From JANLQX01 sp031368215 (GTDB lineage Bacteria > Actinomycetota > Acidimicrobiia > Acidimicrobiales > JANYDT01), in contig JANLRD010000092.1 of assembly GCA_031368215.1 (NCBI GenBank), forward strand, positions 1-64,000: DNA of 64,000 nt. Reading direction: 5' to 3'. The notes under the pieces were generated by a model. That model had not been told where the DNA came from. It saw only the letters and a program-made list of their open reading frames with translations, and ran no database searches. Below are positions 23,640-32,173 of this stretch, in pieces. The position numbers were made by a program, and so were the translations under genes. Position 1 is the stretch's first letter; every line of letters begins with the position of its first letter.

Positions 23640-24554
23640 ATGCCCTCTGTTGCGTCCGAAGCCCTCCGCGCCGCCTCACGGGCACTGTCGGGCGCGTTGG
23701 AGCCCGTGATCGGGCAGGTCTACTTCTCGCCGGAATGCCACACGAACTACACCGCGCTGGGCTTCGCTCCATCGGCACGGGTCATGAACGGCGTGGCGCT
23801 GCCCGATGGCCCGGCGTATTTCACGAGCCGTGGATCTCTCCTCGGGCAGGTCTCCGGTCGGCTGGTCGCATCGGCATTCGGGGTCTTCAACCCGGAAGCC
23901 GTGATCGCGTCTGTCGCCTTCGGTTGGACGAAGACCGACGCCGCGACGATCCGTGAGGCCCGCCATGACGGTGCCGTCGCGCACCTCCGACGGCTTCTGG
24001 GTCCCGAACCCGACGGAACCCGCATCGTTGCCACCGCGCTGGCCCGGGCGGTCGAGGCATGCCGCCCGGAAGGACGGCCGCTGTTCGCCGGCACAATCAG
24101 CGTGCCGGTGCCGAGCGACGCCCTCGGACGGGTGTTCTCCTCCGGCGACGCGCTGCGCGAGTTCCGCGGGGACTCCCACACTGCCGCGTGGATCTCCGCC
24201 GGGCTCGACGCCGTCGAGATCGGCCTGTTGACGGAGCGCTACTGGGGCCTGCCGTTCAAGTCGTACGTGCGCACGAGGGCCTGGACGGACGACCAACTCG
24301 ACGAGGGTTTGGAGCGGCTACGGGTCGCCAGATTGGTCGACCAAACGTCGATGACTGCGGCAGGACGGGAACTCCGCGAGAGGATCGAGCAGACCACGGA
24401 CGACCAAACCGCCCCGTTCATGCGGGCGCTGGGCGACGATGCGCCGACCGTCACCTCGATCCTTGCGTCGTGGGCAACCGTCGTCCGCTCAGGTCACGGC
24501 TACCCGTCGAACGGACCCCAGGAACTGGCCGCCAGGGCCGCTCGTCAGGGCTGA
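23640..24554 (+). CDS. SCO6745/SalK-like helix-turn-helix family protein
   Basis: 304 residues from ATG 23640. The N-terminus (EPVIGQVYFSPECHTNYTAL, GFAPSARVMNG) and the central YFTSRGSLLG match the actinobacterial SalK/SCO6745 family, where the equivalent of this segment is HSHxxxLGF. The C-terminus has a winged-helix-like part (WTDDQLDEGLERLRVARLVD). Function is unknown for the whole family; no operon partner is evident. Confidence 0.6.
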   Translation: MPSVASEALRAASRALSGALEPVIGQVYFSPECHTNYTALGFAPSARVMNGVALPDGPAYFTSRGSLLGQVSGRLVASAFGVFNPEAVIASVAFGWTKTDAATIREARHDGAVAHLRRLLGPEPDGTRIVATALARAVEACRPEGRPLFAGTISVPVPSDALGRVFSSGDALREFRGDSHTAAWISAGLDAVEIGLLTERYWGLPFKSYVRTRAWTDDQLDEGLERLRVARLVDQTSMTAAGRELRERIEQTTDDQTAPFMRALGDDAPTVTSILASWATVVRSGHGYPSNGPQELAARAARQG

Positions 24555-24640
24555 GGGGCTCGCTTCGCCTCGGACCCCGATCGGCCTCGGCGACGCCCGA
24601 CCGACTCGTCGACGTATTCATCCTCATCTTCTCATCGGCG

Positions 24641-25381
24641 ATGGCCGACAATCGGTGGATGAAGATTGCGGCCATCGGCATCGACGCCGACGACACGCTG
24701 TGGCACAACGAGGATCATTTCGCCGCGACCGAAGATGCGTTTGCCGATCTCGTCAGCGCTTGGGTGAGTCCGGAGGTCGCGCGGGCGGAGCTGCTCCGCA
24801 CCGAAACCAGCAACCTCGCGCTGTTCGGCTATGGCGTGAAGAGCTTCACGCTCTCGATGATCGAGGCCGCAATGACCCTCTCCGACGGCGAGATCAGCTC
24901 CTCCGATCTTGCCATCCTGCTCGAACGGGGCAAAGAGATGCTGCAGCGCCCGGCGCACCTCCTGCCGGGGGTAGCCGACACCCTTGAGGAACTCGCGTCC
25001 TCCCACCCGCTCATCGTGATCACCAAGGGTGACCTGCACCACCAACACCGCAAGGTGGAGGAGAGCGAGATCTATCGATGGTTCCGCAGCGTCGAAGTTG
25101 TCCGGGAGAAAGACGTGGCGACCTACGCTGGGGTTCTGCGCCGACATGATCTGCGCGCTGATGAGTTCGTGATGGTGGGCAACTCGGTGAAGTCCGATGT
25201 GCTTCCCGCTGTTGAGTTGGGCGCGGTCGGTGTCCACATCCCCTACCAGTTCACCTGGGCGCACGAGACTGTTCACGAGAGCGCCCTCGGCTCGCATCCT
25301 CGCAACGTGGACGGCGCATCGTTCTGGGAGCTTTCTTCGTTCTGCGAACTTCCCGCGCTGATGGATCGGCTCCAGAAGTAG
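24641..25381 (+). CDS. HAD-superfamily hydrolase
   Basis: 246 residues (ATG 24641; ATG 24659 is an equally good start). HAD motif I is IGIDADDTLWHNE, motif II ITKGD, and motif III/IV MVGNSVKSDVLPAVELGAV; the cap lies between ~20 and 110. This is the phosphatase-like branch (PGP/NagD-type fold). Substrate unknown. The frame is open much further upstream, but only as antisense-like Arg-rich sequence overlapping the previous gene. Confidence 0.8.
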   Translation: MADNRWMKIAAIGIDADDTLWHNEDHFAATEDAFADLVSAWVSPEVARAELLRTETSNLALFGYGVKSFTLSMIEAAMTLSDGEISSSDLAILLERGKEMLQRPAHLLPGVADTLEELASSHPLIVITKGDLHHQHRKVEESEIYRWFRSVEVVREKDVATYAGVLRRHDLRADEFVMVGNSVKSDVLPAVELGAVGVHIPYQFTWAHETVHESALGSHPRNVDGASFWELSSFCELPALMDRLQK

Positions 25382-25422
25382 GGACCCCTACCCGGTCCTT
25401 CCGTCGGTTGCAGCGCCGGCAG

Positions 25423-26418
25423 TCAGGCGGCGTCGACCGCAGCGATTGCCCAAGCGAGACCGTCCTCACGGTCTTCAACAGCAACGCGCAGCGACCACCC
25501 GGTCTCCGGCGAGCCGTCGTTCCACGAGAAGAAGCGCAGTTCCTCGCCAGCCTCGCCGAGTTCGTCGGGATGCACCTCGTCCTCGTCGAGGCCGGTAAGG
25601 GCGCGTAGGGCCCACCACGCCCGCATTCGCCCGGTCGCCGCTCCTCGACGCCGTCCATTGGCCCCGCCGGTGGACGCCGCCCATGCCATGAACGCAACGG
25701 CGTCGGGCATGGCGACCTCGGCGAACGAGGCATGCCGAAGACCGAGCGCACCGACCGCGTCGTGAGCCGTTCCTTCGACCGCTGCCACCTCCACCCGCCC
25801 GTTCGACCCCGTGAGCCATGGCGCGACCAGGTCCCGGAGCGCACCTTCCACCGCCCGGTCGACGATTCTCGGCGCAGTCGTCAACGAGGCGGTGGACCAC
25901 CGGCGAAGCGTCGTCGGCGGGTCACATCGAACACGGTCCGGTCGGTACTCGGCGAGGGCATATGACGGTTCCCAGTGATGCAGCATGAGGGGAACGCCGA
26001 GCACGTCGGGCAGGCGGCGGGCCACGGGGTCGTCGGTCAACGTTTCACCGCGCAGAACGCGTTCGTGGGCAAACGCCGCGCTGTCGGGGCTGATCGGCAG
26101 AGCGTCCGAAAGCGACGAGAAGGTATGCGTGCTGGCCAACACTTCCGCGAAGGGTCCGAGCATGAACCGCTCGCTCAATTCACCGAGACCGGTGAGAGCG
26201 CGAGCGTCGGGCGCGTCGAGCGCGAGGCGGTAGTCGCAGTACGCGGCCACAGGCCACAGTTGGAGTCCGCGAGCGAGCGCGGCCCGGCAACGATGGCGGA
26301 GCGCGACGATCTCGTCGAAGCGTTCGTCGAGACAGAGCGAGTCAACGGTCTCGGTGAGTGCGTCGAGATCGGCGTGGTTGATGGCGCGTTCGAGAGCGTC
26401 GTCGGACAGCGGCATCAT
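25423..26418 (-). CDS. Conserved-looking hypothetical protein
   Basis: 331 residues. Alternating helical segments at the N-terminus (ALERAINHADLDALTETVDS; LDERFDEIVALRHRCRAALA) suggest a TPR/ARM-like start. The middle has HHWEPSYALAEYRPDR. The C-terminus is Trp-rich (RMRAWWALRALTGLDEDE; LRFFSWNDGSPETGW). I do not recognise a family. Codon use and length are normal, and start ATG 26418 overlaps the divergent gene's ATG within a CATG. Confidence 0.6.
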   Translation of the reverse strand: MMPLSDDALERAINHADLDALTETVDSLCLDERFDEIVALRHRCRAALARGLQLWPVAAYCDYRLALDAPDARALTGLGELSERFMLGPFAEVLASTHTFSSLSDALPISPDSAAFAHERVLRGETLTDDPVARRLPDVLGVPLMLHHWEPSYALAEYRPDRVRCDPPTTLRRWSTASLTTAPRIVDRAVEGALRDLVAPWLTGSNGRVEVAAVEGTAHDAVGALGLRHASFAEVAMPDAVAFMAWAASTGGANGRRRGAATGRMRAWWALRALTGLDEDEVHPDELGEAGEELRFFSWNDGSPETGWSLRVAVEDREDGLAWAIAAVDAA

Positions 26419-27469
26419 GTCAGGCTACGGTCCGTTCGTGCGCACTACGGACCTGACAACACCGGCATTGCTGCTCGACCACAGCGCGTTCACCCACAAC
26501 ATCGCTCTGATGGCGACCCGACACCCAGGGCCGCGGCTTCGGCCGCACGTCAAAGCCCACAAGAGCACCGCAGTGGCACTCCGGCAGGCGGAGGCCGGGC
26601 ACCTCGGGTTCACGTGCGCAACGATCCGTGAGGTCGAAGGCATGGCGGTGGCCGGCCTCGGCCATGACCTGCTGCTCGCCAACGAAGTCGTCGATGCCCG
26701 ACGACTCGGCGCCGTGGCCGCGACTGGAGCACGGATCACCGTTGCCGTCGACTCCGAAACGACGGTCCGCGCCGCAGCGTCGGGCGGCGTTCGGGAGGTG
26801 GTGATCGACATCAACGTCGGGCTCCTTCGTTGCGGCTGTTCTGTCGACGAGTCCGGACCGTTGGCCGAACTCGCCCGCTCACTCGGTCTCGTCGTGCGCG
26901 GCGTGATGGGGTACGAGGGACACCTCATGATGGTCGATGATTCCGAGAAGCAGTCACGCGTAGACGCTGCGATGGCAGTTCTTCTCGCCGCACACCGGGA
27001 GGTGGGCGGGCAACTGATCTCCTCGGGTGGGACCGGCACCCATCTCGCCAACCACCACGCCAACGAGATCCAGGCGGGATCGTATGTGCTCATGGATTCG
27101 CAGTACGCAACGCTCTCACAGGGATTCCGTCAGGCGCTGTTCGTCGAGGCGACGGTGGTGAGCACCAACCGCACGGGCAGACGTCCCTACGCCGTTGCCG
27201 ATGCTGGGCTCAAGGCCTTCGGCATGGACCACGGCAATCCGTCACTCCCCCATGCCGACGTCTGGCTGTGCTCGGACGAGCACGTCACCTTTGCACCCCA
27301 CCCCGATGGTCCTCTCGCCGCCGTGAAGGCGGGCGACAGGGTGAGACTGATCCCGGCTCACTGCGATCCGACGGTTGCGTACCACGAGCGGTACCACGTG
27401 ATCGCGTCGATCGACGATGGAGCGACGGACGTCGTCGATGTCTGGCCCGTCGACCTGCGCGGTTGGTAG
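26417..27469 (+). CDS. DSD1/D-threonine-aldolase-like PLP enzyme
   Basis: 350 residues. Alanine-racemase-type barrel: TPALLLDHSAFTHNI, then PHVKAHKST (PLP Lys), DINVGLLRCG and SSGGTGTHL (phosphate binding). The C-terminal D-Ser dehydratase-like domain has metal ligands in LIPAHCDPTVAYHERYHV. Such enzymes cleave or deaminate D-3-hydroxy amino acids. GTG 26438 is an alternative start; if it is used there is no overlap with the divergent gene. Confidence 0.75.
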   Translation: MSGYGPFVRTTDLTTPALLLDHSAFTHNIALMATRHPGPRLRPHVKAHKSTAVALRQAEAGHLGFTCATIREVEGMAVAGLGHDLLLANEVVDARRLGAVAATGARITVAVDSETTVRAAASGGVREVVIDINVGLLRCGCSVDESGPLAELARSLGLVVRGVMGYEGHLMMVDDSEKQSRVDAAMAVLLAAHREVGGQLISSGGTGTHLANHHANEIQAGSYVLMDSQYATLSQGFRQALFVEATVVSTNRTGRRPYAVADAGLKAFGMDHGNPSLPHADVWLCSDEHVTFAPHPDGPLAAVKAGDRVRLIPAHCDPTVAYHERYHVIASIDDGATDVVDVWPVDLRGW

Positions 27470-27504
27470 GCGCAGTTGGTAGGCGCAGTTGGTAGGCGCG
27501 CTTA
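27462..27504. repeat. 13-bp tandem triplet with near-palindrome between convergent genes
   Basis: GTTGGTAGGCGCA occurs at 27462-27474 and 27475-27487 and, differing in the last base, at 27488-27500. The first copy holds the TAG stop of the PLP gene. GGTAGGCGCGCTTACC (27491-27506) is close to palindromic and contains the rdgB stop, so it may serve as a bidirectional terminator. Confidence 0.6.
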
Positions 27505-28122
27505 CCGCACCGGAAGGTTACGCAGCAGTTCCGCAAGGGCGACGAAGGCCCGGGCGCGGTGGGAGATGCGGTTCTTCGTCTGGGCGTCGAGCTCCCCGAA
27601 CGTGACGCCCGGGGCCACGGACGAATCGTCCGGGGCGAACAGCGGGTCGTAGCCGAACCCGTTCGTTCCGCGTGCCGCCGTCACGATCGTGCCCGGGGTC
27701 ACCCCTTCAGCCCACAGGTCTGTGCCGTCGGGGAACGAGACCATGGCGATCGTGCGAAACGCCGCCGAACGTTCCTCCGGAGAGCGCGCGTCACATCGAT
27801 CAAGTTCCGCCAGCAGCTTGACGCTGTTCGACTCGGCCGTGGCTCCGTCGCCGCTGTACCTCGCGGAGTGGACACCAGGGAGGCCGTCGAGCGCGTCGAC
27901 GAACAGACCGGTGTCGTCGGCCACGGCGGCAATCCCGGTTGCCTCGCACAGCGCGCGGGCCTTGAGACGGGCGTTCTCGACGAGAGAGTCAGCATCCTCC
28001 ACGATGTCGGGGAAGTTGTCGGGTCGAGGAAGCAGCTCGATGTCGAGCGAACGACCGAAGATGGCGCTGATCTCGGCGACCTTCGATGGGTTCGCAGTCG
28101 CGATGACAAGGCGCAGTGTCAT
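27502..28122 (-). CDS. rdgB: XTP/dITP diphosphatase (RdgB/HAM1)
   Basis: 206 residues. Hallmarks: ATANPSKVAEISAIF (SxNxxK equivalent), VEDADSLVENARLKARAL, AVADDTGLFVDALDGLPGVH, SARYSGDGAT, GFGYDPLFAPDD and KNRISHRARAF. It hydrolyses non-canonical purine NTPs (ITP, XTP, dITP) to monophosphates and keeps them out of nucleic acids. Lies in the conserved actinobacterial rph-rdgB order, here separated by a lipoprotein gene. Start ATG 28122. Confidence 0.93.
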   Translation of the reverse strand: MTLRLVIATANPSKVAEISAIFGRSLDIELLPRPDNFPDIVEDADSLVENARLKARALCEATGIAAVADDTGLFVDALDGLPGVHSARYSGDGATAESNSVKLLAELDRCDARSPEERSAAFRTIAMVSFPDGTDLWAEGVTPGTIVTAARGTNGFGYDPLFAPDDSSVAPGVTFGELDAQTKNRISHRARAFVALAELLRNLPVR

Positions 28123-28134
28123 CGTGTGCCGTGC

Positions 28135-28845
28135 TCAGTAGCCGACACCGAACGCGGCCCAGATCCCGTCGGGGCCGATGATCAGCCGGTAGTCCTTGTA
28201 GACGCCTTTGAACCGTGTGGCCTCGATGTCCTCGGGCCGGAAGCCGAGCGTGGCGAGGACCAACAGATCCTGCTCGTTCCACTCGGCCGGATCCTTGGCG
28301 GCCAGATACGGCCACACGGTGTTGCCCCGCTTGTCCACGGTGGGAGCGAGGTCGAGGAGCGCGACCATCCGGGCGAGCGCGTCGGCGCCGCCTTCGTCGA
28401 ATTCCTTCTGCCACTGATCCGCTGGGCGCCGCTGCCCGACAAAGCCCCACCGGAACCGCCGTTTGCCGATGATCGCCTTGATCGCTGCGTAGTCACGCAC
28501 GATCGCCGCGTCGTAGATCGCACGCGCGGTTTCCGCGGCATCCGGATCGACAGCCGACCCATCGACCGTCGTGAGGATCGGCCCGGCCCCGTGGGGAATC
28601 GTGCTGACGGGAGCAATCGTTGTGGTGGTGGTCGATGATGTCGTGGTGGGGGCGAGCGTGGTGGTTGGCACGGCGAGCGTGGTAGCCGCCGCCAAGACGG
28701 TCGACGCCGCGACGTCGGTGTCGCTCACCGGCGCAGGCCTCGTTTCGGCACTCGAACTCGTACAGCCGGTGAAAGCCAGCGCGGCAAGGAGCGCTCCGGC
28801 AATGACCCGACGACAATCGAACGGACGGCGGTCGGCCACCGTCAC
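28135..28845 (-). CDS. Lipoprotein of unknown function
   Basis: 236 residues from GTG 28845, which overlaps the rph stop as GTGA. Signal peptide with lipobox (VIAGALLAALAFTGC), a Thr-rich spacer (TTTLAPTTTSSTTTTTI) and a ~150-residue C-terminal domain (AAETARAIYDAAIVRDYAAI; RRFRWGFVG; PDGIWAAFGVGY) that looks like a small NTF2/SnoaL-type fold. Sits between rph and rdgB and is coupled to rph. No recognised function. Confidence 0.75.
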   Translation of the reverse strand: MTVADRRPFDCRRVIAGALLAALAFTGCTSSSAETRPAPVSDTDVAASTVLAAATTLAVPTTTLAPTTTSSTTTTTIAPVSTIPHGAGPILTTVDGSAVDPDAAETARAIYDAAIVRDYAAIKAIIGKRRFRWGFVGQRRPADQWQKEFDEGGADALARMVALLDLAPTVDKRGNTVWPYLAAKDPAEWNEQDLLVLATLGFRPEDIEATRFKGVYKDYRLIIGPDGIWAAFGVGY

Positions 28846-29585
28846 GCCCTCGGCGACGGTGGCGTGGCGAGCACCTCGGCCTGGAGCGCGCTGATCACGG
28901 TGATCCCGCCTTCGGCCAGGTTCATCAGCGCATCGAGCTCGGCCCGGGTAAAGGTCTTGCCCTCCGCAGTGCCCTGCACTTCGGCGAAGCGGCCGTCGCC
29001 CGTCATGACCACGTTCATGTCGACCTCGGCGGTCGAATCTTCGCTGTAGTCGAGGTCGCACAAGGGCGTACCGCGAACCATGCCGACGGAGATCGCCGCA
29101 CAGGAGGTGACCAGTGGATGGGTCTTGATCGCGCCGCTCTGGACCAGGCGAGTGCAGGCATCATGGAGCGCAACATAGGCGCCGCAGATGCTCGCGGTGC
29201 GTGTGCCGCCGTCGGCCTGGAGGACGTCGCAGTCAAGCACTATCTGGCGCTCGCCGAGGGCACGCATGTCCGTGACCCCACGCAGCGCACGTCCGATGAG
29301 ACGTTGGATCTCCTGGGTTCGTCCCGACTGTTTGCCCTTGGCCGCCTCACGGTTGTTGCGCTCGGGGGTGGCGCCGGGGAGCATCGAGTATTCGGCGGTG
29401 ACCCAGCCCTTGCCACTGTTCTTCATCCAGCGAGGCACGTCCTCGTCGATCGAGGCGGTGCACAGCACCCGGGTCCGTCCGAACGTCACGAGCACCGACC
29501 CGGCGGCGAACTCGGTGTAGTCGCGCACAAAGCTGACCGGTCGGGGGTCGGCAGGAGAACGGTCATAGCTACGCGCGGTGAACAC
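28842..29585 (-). CDS. rph: Ribonuclease PH
   Basis: 247 residues from GTG 29585 (longer in-frame starts run into the palindrome and antisense cysM). Motifs GSVLVTFGRTRVLCTASI, VPRWMKNSGKGWVTAEYSML, ERNNREAAKGKQSGRTQEIQ, RLIGRALRGV, QIVLDCDVLQADGGTRTASI and DLDYSEDSTAEVDMNVVMT are all typical. It is a 3'-5' phosphorolytic exoribonuclease trimming tRNA 3' ends as a hexamer. Followed with overlap by a lipoprotein gene, then rdgB. Confidence 0.95.
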   Translation of the reverse strand: MFTARSYDRSPADPRPVSFVRDYTEFAAGSVLVTFGRTRVLCTASIDEDVPRWMKNSGKGWVTAEYSMLPGATPERNNREAAKGKQSGRTQEIQRLIGRALRGVTDMRALGERQIVLDCDVLQADGGTRTASICGAYVALHDACTRLVQSGAIKTHPLVTSCAAISVGMVRGTPLCDLDYSEDSTAEVDMNVVMTGDGRFAEVQGTAEGKTFTRAELDALMNLAEGGITVISALQAEVLATPPSPRA

Positions 29586-29634
29586 GGCCGTCGAGGCTAG
29601 AGGATGCCCGGCACCAAACCGGGTCGTTCCATTA

Positions 29635-29725
29635 GGAGAGAGGTTGCCCCCGTAAACGGGGGCAAAACACCTCCCATCGTCGTTGGGAGGTGTTCTGCCC
29701 CTAACGATGGGGGCAACCTCTCTCC
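29635..29725. repeat. Nested palindromic element between cysM and rph
   Basis: Outer perfect 17-bp inverted repeat GGAGAGAGGTTGCCCCC (29635-29651) and its complement (29709-29725). Inside lie three hairpins: TTGCCCCCG-TAAA-CGGGGGCAA (29644-29665), AACACCTCCCA-N7-TGGGAGGTGTT (29666-29694) and TGCCCC-N8-GGGGCA (29696-29715). The outer arm and the hairpins compete for the same bases. It can act as the cysM terminator, but its complexity exceeds that need. Confidence 0.8.
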
Positions 29726-29733
29726 CAACGAAC

Positions 29734-30684
29734 TCAGAAGTAAATGACTTTCTTGGCGCGTTCGGTGACGAGATCGAGGTCGTCGGAGTAGGCGCCGGTG
29801 GAGAGGTACTTCCACCCGGCGTCGCAGACGATGGTGACGATGACCCCTTCGTCGATCTCGGCGGCGCATTTGATGGCCGCCGCCATGATCGCCCCGGACG
29901 AGATGCCGGCGAAGACGCCGCACTCGCGCACCATCCGGCGGGTCGCCTCGAGGGACTCCCGAGGGCCGATGACCTTCTTGCGGTCGAGGAGCTCGAAGCC
30001 GTTGTTGTCGGTGAAGATCGGCGGGATGTAGCCGTCGTCGAGGTTGCGCAGTCCGTCGACCATCTCGCCGCTCGGCGGCTCGACCGCCCAGATCTGCACA
30101 TCCGGCTTCATCTTCTTCAGGAACGAACCGACACCGATCAGGGTGCCGCTGGTCCCGAGGCCGGCAATGAAGTGGGTGATGTCGGGAACATCAGCGAGGA
30201 TCTCGGGACCCGTTCCCTCGAAGTGGGCCTGCGGGTTCGCCGGGTTCGCGTACTGATACAGGAACACCCATTCGGGATGCTGCTCGGCCAATTCACGGGC
30301 GAGTTTGACGGCACCGTTGGACCCCTCCGACCCGGGCGAATCGATGATCTCCGCCCCGAAGGCCTCGAGCATCTGACGCCGCTCCGGGGTGACGTTCGTG
30401 GGCAGCACGATCTTGATGTGATAGCCGCGCTGCCCGCACACCATGGCCAGACCGATGCCGGTGTTGCCCGACGACGGCTCGATGAGGATCGACCCCGGAA
30501 CGAGACGTCCGTCCTTCTCGGCCTGCTCAATCATGGAGAGCGCAATGCGGTCTTTGACCGAACCGCCCGGATTCTGGCCCTCGAGCTTGGCCAGGATCCG
30601 CACTCGGGGGTTCGGGCTCAGTGCGGAGACGTCGACGATCGGCGTGTTGCCGATCAGGTCGAGGACGCTGTGGAAGACGGTCAT
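29734..30684 (-). CDS. cysM: Cysteine synthase, CysM type (CysO-thiocarboxylate dependent)
   Basis: 316 residues, fold-type II PLP enzyme. PLP Lys in NPGGSVKDRIA, phosphate loop GTSGT (GLGTSGTLIG), SSGNTGIGLA and ISSGAIMAAA. As in the mycobacterial CysM, it adjoins cysO and mec, so it likely makes cysteine from O-phosphoserine and CysO-thiocarboxylate rather than from sulphide. The usual long C-terminal tail (DAGWKYLSTGAYSDDLD...) is present. Start ATG 30684, 18 bases after the cysO stop. Confidence 0.92.
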   Translation of the reverse strand: MTVFHSVLDLIGNTPIVDVSALSPNPRVRILAKLEGQNPGGSVKDRIALSMIEQAEKDGRLVPGSILIEPSSGNTGIGLAMVCGQRGYHIKIVLPTNVTPERRQMLEAFGAEIIDSPGSEGSNGAVKLARELAEQHPEWVFLYQYANPANPQAHFEGTGPEILADVPDITHFIAGLGTSGTLIGVGSFLKKMKPDVQIWAVEPPSGEMVDGLRNLDDGYIPPIFTDNNGFELLDRKKVIGPRESLEATRRMVRECGVFAGISSGAIMAAAIKCAAEIDEGVIVTIVCDAGWKYLSTGAYSDDLDLVTERAKKVIYF

Positions 30685-30702
30685 CGGGTCGACCCGTCGG
30701 GA

Positions 30703-31014
30703 CTAGACCGACCCGCCGGCGACGGCCGGCAGGATCGTCACTTCGTCGCCCGCCTTGATCGGGGCGTCGAGTTTGCCCAGGTAGCGGACATCGTCGTCGT
30801 TCACGTAGACGTTGACGAACTTGTGGAGCGTGCCGTCGACGGTGAGGACCTGACCGGCGATGCCCGGGAACCGGGTGGTCAGATCGTCGAACAGGGCGCC
30901 GAGCGTGGCGCCGGTCGCCTGGACCTTGCTGGCACCGCCGACGTGGGGACGCAGGATCATCGGGATCCGGATGCTCACCGTGGGAGCGGCGGTGGTTTCG
31001 ATGACATCAGACAT
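30703..31014 (-). CDS. cysO: Sulphur carrier CysO (MoaD/ThiS fold) with GGSV end
   Basis: 103 residues. Ubiquitin-like MoaD/ThiS fold: VSIRIPMILRPHVGG, LHKFVNVYVNDDDVRY and the end ILPAVAGGSV. Mycobacterial CysO ends in GG, which is thiocarboxylated for CysM. Here two residues follow GG, so the C-terminus must be trimmed before activation. The JAMM protease gene two positions upstream could do this as well as release Cys from CysO-Cys. Confidence 0.9.
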   Translation of the reverse strand: MSDVIETTAAPTVSIRIPMILRPHVGGASKVQATGATLGALFDDLTTRFPGIAGQVLTVDGTLHKFVNVYVNDDDVRYLGKLDAPIKAGDEVTILPAVAGGSV

Positions 31015-31136
31015 GTGGAGAGAACCTCGGAGACCGGTCGGGATGACACCCGGTCCAACCGGGCTTCGCCCAGTCTAATTCCCGACTGAACCGGTAGGGA
31101 ATCTCCACGCCACGTGGGCACCCGTCGTGCTCGAGG

Positions 31137-31553
31137 TCACTCGTCGACCACGACCGGTTCCTCGGTGACGATTCCGTCCACGATGCGATAGCTGCGCAGC
31201 GCCGGTGAGGAGTCGCGCAGGCTCACGATGACGTACTGCCAGGTGGGGTCGGGCGCCGACGACACGTCGGTGGGCGACGGGAACGGGTCGGTGTGGGTGT
31301 GGCTGTGCATCACCCCGATGACGGCCAGACCTTCATCGTCGGCGTCTCGCTCGGCTCGGAGATGCACCTTGGGGTCGATCGTGTAGACGAGTGCTGACGC
31401 AGCCAGGTTCGCCGACCGCACCAACCGCACCACCCTGGTGTTCCCGTCCTCCGTGCTGGTCCCAACGAGGAGGCCACACGCCTCGAGGGGGTAGCCGTCC
31501 AGTGCATGGACGATCATCTCGTCGAGCACCTCGGAGGTCAACAGCAAGCTCAC
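31137..31553 (-). CDS. mec: JAMM metalloprotease (Mec-type, CysO processing)
   Basis: 138 residues from GTG 31553. JAMM/MPN+ motifs: Glu in YPLEACGLLVG, the zinc site HSHTHTDPFPSPTD (H-x-H-x7-S-x2-D) and IVSL afterwards. In mycobacteria Mec frees Cys from the CysO-Cys adduct. The gene is the first of mec-cysO-cysM; the 122-base gap before cysO suggests an extra promoter or processing site. In-frame sequence further upstream (to 31694) is antisense to smpB and unlikely to be translated. Confidence 0.88.
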   Translation of the reverse strand: MSLLLTSEVLDEMIVHALDGYPLEACGLLVGTSTEDGNTRVVRLVRSANLAASALVYTIDPKVHLRAERDADDEGLAVIGVMHSHTHTDPFPSPTDVSSAPDPTWQYVIVSLRDSSPALRSYRIVDGIVTEEPVVVDE

Positions 31554-31620
31554 GCCCGAGAACTGTACGCACTCAGCGTTGTGCCGCCGCGCCCACCGAG
31601 TGCGAGAAGATAGACCGGTC

Positions 31621-32139
31621 ATGGCCGGAAAAGGGAAGATCAAGGGGCCCGAAGCGGGGGCAACAGGTGGAGCGAAGAAGGTTGTCGCGTCCAACCGGAA
31701 GGCGCGTCATGAATACGAGATCATCGACACCTACGAGTGCGGGATCGTCCTCTACGGCAGCGAGGTCAAGTCGCTGCGTGACGCCCAGGTCCAGATGATC
31801 GACGCGTTCGCCCGGGTCGACCGCGGCCAGGTGTACCTCCACGGCATCCAGATCTCGCCGTACTCCTACGCCGTCGGGTTCGGCGCCCACGACCCGAAGC
31901 GCACCCGCAAGCTGTTGCTCAACAAGCGTGAGATCGCCGACCTGGCCGAGGCCACCGACAAGGACGGGCTCTCGCTCATCCCGCTCAGCATCTACTTCAC
32001 GAACGGGAAGGCGAAGGTGGAACTCGCCATCGCCCGGGGCCGGAAGCGCTACGACAAGCGTCAGGCCTTGGCCGAGCGCGACTCCAAGCTGGAGATGAGC
32101 CGCGCCCTTGCCGCGGCGAACAAGTACCGCCACGCCTGA
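31621..32139 (+). CDS. smpB: SsrA-binding protein
   Basis: 172 residues from ATG 31621. SmpB signatures: VASNRKARHEYEIIDTYECG, IVLYGSEVKSLRDAQVQMID, YLHGIQISPYSYA, DPKRTRKLLLNK and the basic tail GRKRYDKRQALAERDSKLEM. It binds tmRNA and brings it to stalled ribosomes in trans-translation. The first ~20 residues (GKGKIKGPEAGATGGAKK) form the usual disordered lysine-rich start. No tmRNA gene follows immediately. Confidence 0.95.
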   Translation: MAGKGKIKGPEAGATGGAKKVVASNRKARHEYEIIDTYECGIVLYGSEVKSLRDAQVQMIDAFARVDRGQVYLHGIQISPYSYAVGFGAHDPKRTRKLLLNKREIADLAEATDKDGLSLIPLSIYFTNGKAKVELAIARGRKRYDKRQALAERDSKLEMSRALAAANKYRHA

Positions 32140-32173
32140 CGCCCCCAAGCGTTGCCCCTCGACCCCCGGGATC

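Noticed and set aside
22181..23641. 486-codon minus-strand frame
   Set aside because: Mirror of the ferritin-like gene, whose two DEARH motifs settle the coding strand.
29683..31089. 468-codon plus-strand frame
   Set aside because: Antisense to cysM and cysO, which have unmistakable motifs on the minus strand.
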